NCBI GenBank assembly: GCA_007122045.1
Contig: SKJM01000529.1
Span: forward strand, 1-5,938
DNA: 5,938 bases
Origin: Planctomycetales bacterium
GTDB taxonomy: Bacteria > Planctomycetota > Planctomycetia > Pirellulales > Thermoguttaceae
Direction of reading: 5' to 3'
Positions 5,032 to 5,938 of this stretch are shown here, piece after piece (positions within the stretch are counted from its first letter, which is position 1; every line of letters starts with the position of its first letter). The translations under genes were made by a program, and so were the position numbers. A model generated the notes under the pieces. The model saw only the letters and a program-made list of their open reading frames with translations, was not told the DNA's origin and searched no databases.

Positions 5032-5938
5032 ATGTTGAAGGGTTGTTGCCGCGTCGTTGTTGCGTTATTGGCTGCCTTCGCCGTCCTTGGAGGCGGAGGA
5101 AACTCCACGACCCGAGGCGGAGAAGAGCCGGCTTACGGCTGGCCGGAACGGCCGGTGGAGGGGTACTTCGCCGGGCGGCCCTGGTATGATGACCTGACCG
5201 CCGCGCTGGCGTCCGACGCCGCCGCCGCCGCGGAGACGGCCAGGCGGCTCGCCCGCCGCCATGAGGGCGACCGCCTCGTACTGGAAACCGTCGCCGACTG
5301 GCTCCGGCAGGACTTCGCCCACGGCGGCGGATCGGCCGCCGCTTCGCACGTGGAAGGCTCGCTCGAAGCGCTTAGCGACAGTCACACCCCGAAAGACTCC
5401 AACGACAGGTCCATCCCGCGGTTCACCTGGTGGGCACGCAAGGGGAGCCGGGAATGGGTGCAGTACAACTTCCCGGAGCCGCGGCAGGTTTCCGGTGTGG
5501 AGGTCTACTGGTTCGACGACCGGCCCCGGGGCGGCTGCCGCGTGCCGCATTCCTGGGAGGTGCTGTACCGCGACGGGCGGCAGTGGAAGCCGGTCGAAGG
5601 CGCCGGGGCGTACGGCGTCGAGCGCGACCGGTACAACAAGGTAACGTTTGAGCCGGTGGAAACCAGCGGCCTCCGCCTGGCGGTCGGCCTCCAGGAGAAT
5701 TACTCCAGCGGCGTGTTGTCTTGGAAAGTGCTGCCGGAGCATCTTTCCGCCAAGGCGCCGGTGCCGGGGCTCGCGCTGCGCCGGCGAATCGAACCGATGG
5801 TCGATTCCCTCGGCGGCGCCCCGCACTTGCGGCGCAGCCTCCGGGACCGCATCGACACCCTGGCCGCGCGCGGCGAGGCGGCCACCGGGCAGCAGTGGGC
5901 CGAATTGTACCTCGACGCCGCCGCGCTGCGCCGCGCGG
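5032..5938 (+). CDS. Exported protein with GH127-associated discoidin-like module (partial)
   Basis: The frame is open from ATG 5032 to the window edge (302 codons); the 3' end is missing only because the window stops. Residues 1-23 form a signal peptide (VVVALLAAFAVLGGGG core). Residues 35-104 include a helical, alanine-rich stretch. Residues 105-233 form a beta-rich module with SHVEGSLEALSD, KDSNDRSIPRFTWW (121-134), EWVQYNF, VSGVEVYWFDD, CRVPHSWEVLYRDG, VTFEP and LSWKV. This closely resembles the F5/8-type (discoidin-like) segment found at the C-terminus of planctomycete GH127/DUF1680 beta-L-arabinofuranosidase-like proteins. Here it follows a signal peptide with no room for a GH127 catalytic domain before it. 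Residues 234-302 are helical and unrecognised. A secreted, carbohydrate-binding or carbohydrate-active protein is likely; any catalytic domain would lie beyond the window. The predicted location is the periplasm or outside the cell. Confidence 0.85.
   Translation, partial: MLKGCCRVVVALLAAFAVLGGGGNSTTRGGEEPAYGWPERPVEGYFAGRPWYDDLTAALASDAAAAAETARRLARRHEGDRLVLETVADWLRQDFAHGGGSAAASHVEGSLEALSDSHTPKDSNDRSIPRFTWWARKGSREWVQYNFPEPRQVSGVEVYWFDDRPRGGCRVPHSWEVLYRDGRQWKPVEGAGAYGVERDRYNKVTFEPVETSGLRLAVGLQENYSSGVLSWKVLPEHLSAKAPVPGLALRRRIEPMVDSLGGAPHLRRSLRDRIDTLAARGEAATGQQWAELYLDAAALRRA

Noticed and set aside
4811..5038. MCGRF sequence at 4811, like the start of SRAP/YedK (HMCES) proteins
   Set aside because: Only the first five residues agree; the following sequence lacks SRAP motifs, there is no ribosome binding site, and the stretch contains the intergenic hairpin and inverted repeat.

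Overview
The window is GC-rich DNA, probably from a member of the Planctomycetota, most likely the Pirellulales and relatives. Three things point there: a small exported protein that resembles the planctomycete YTV family, a GH127-associated (DUF1680) module typical of planctomycete secreted proteins, and short palindromic repeats in the gaps between genes. This placement is inferred from protein style and gene content; there is no rRNA or other marker gene here. All five supported genes lie on the + strand.

Layout. Bases 1-342 hold no supported gene. They contain small palindromes, a possible promoter (174-201) and a perfect 24-bp inverted repeat (221-291). Gene 1 (343-1443) is a PfkB-family sugar kinase, probably 2-keto-3-deoxygluconate kinase. 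Gene 2 (1499-2854) is an amidase-signature hydrolase with an intact Lys-Ser-Ser triad. The two are 55 bp apart, each with a good Shine-Dalgarno site, and may be cotranscribed. Bases 2855-3110 carry five head-to-tail 29-bp repeats preceded by an inverted copy. Gene 3 (3111-3815) is an exported protein with one PDZ domain, a proline-rich linker and a C-terminal coiled coil. Bases 3816-4097 hold a possible terminator and a nested hairpin in the leader of gene 4. Gene 4 (4098-4742) is a small exported protein with YTV-like 16-residue repeats. Bases 4743-5031 hold a possible terminator and a degraded relative of the 221-291 inverted repeat. Gene 5 (5032 to beyond the window edge) is an exported protein with a discoidin-like module of the kind normally found at the C-terminus of planctomycete GH127 enzymes.

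Function. Genes 1 and 2 are cytoplasmic and metabolic: phosphorylation of a sugar-acid intermediate, and amide hydrolysis. Genes 3-5 all begin with a signal peptide and are likely to act at or outside the cytoplasmic membrane, but nothing shows that they form one pathway. I see no defence system, phage, transposase, CRISPR array, tRNA or rRNA. The most unusual content is non-coding: several different families of hairpin-forming repeats lie in the gaps, and the 29-bp array has copies that differ in sequence yet keep a GNRA-capped stem.
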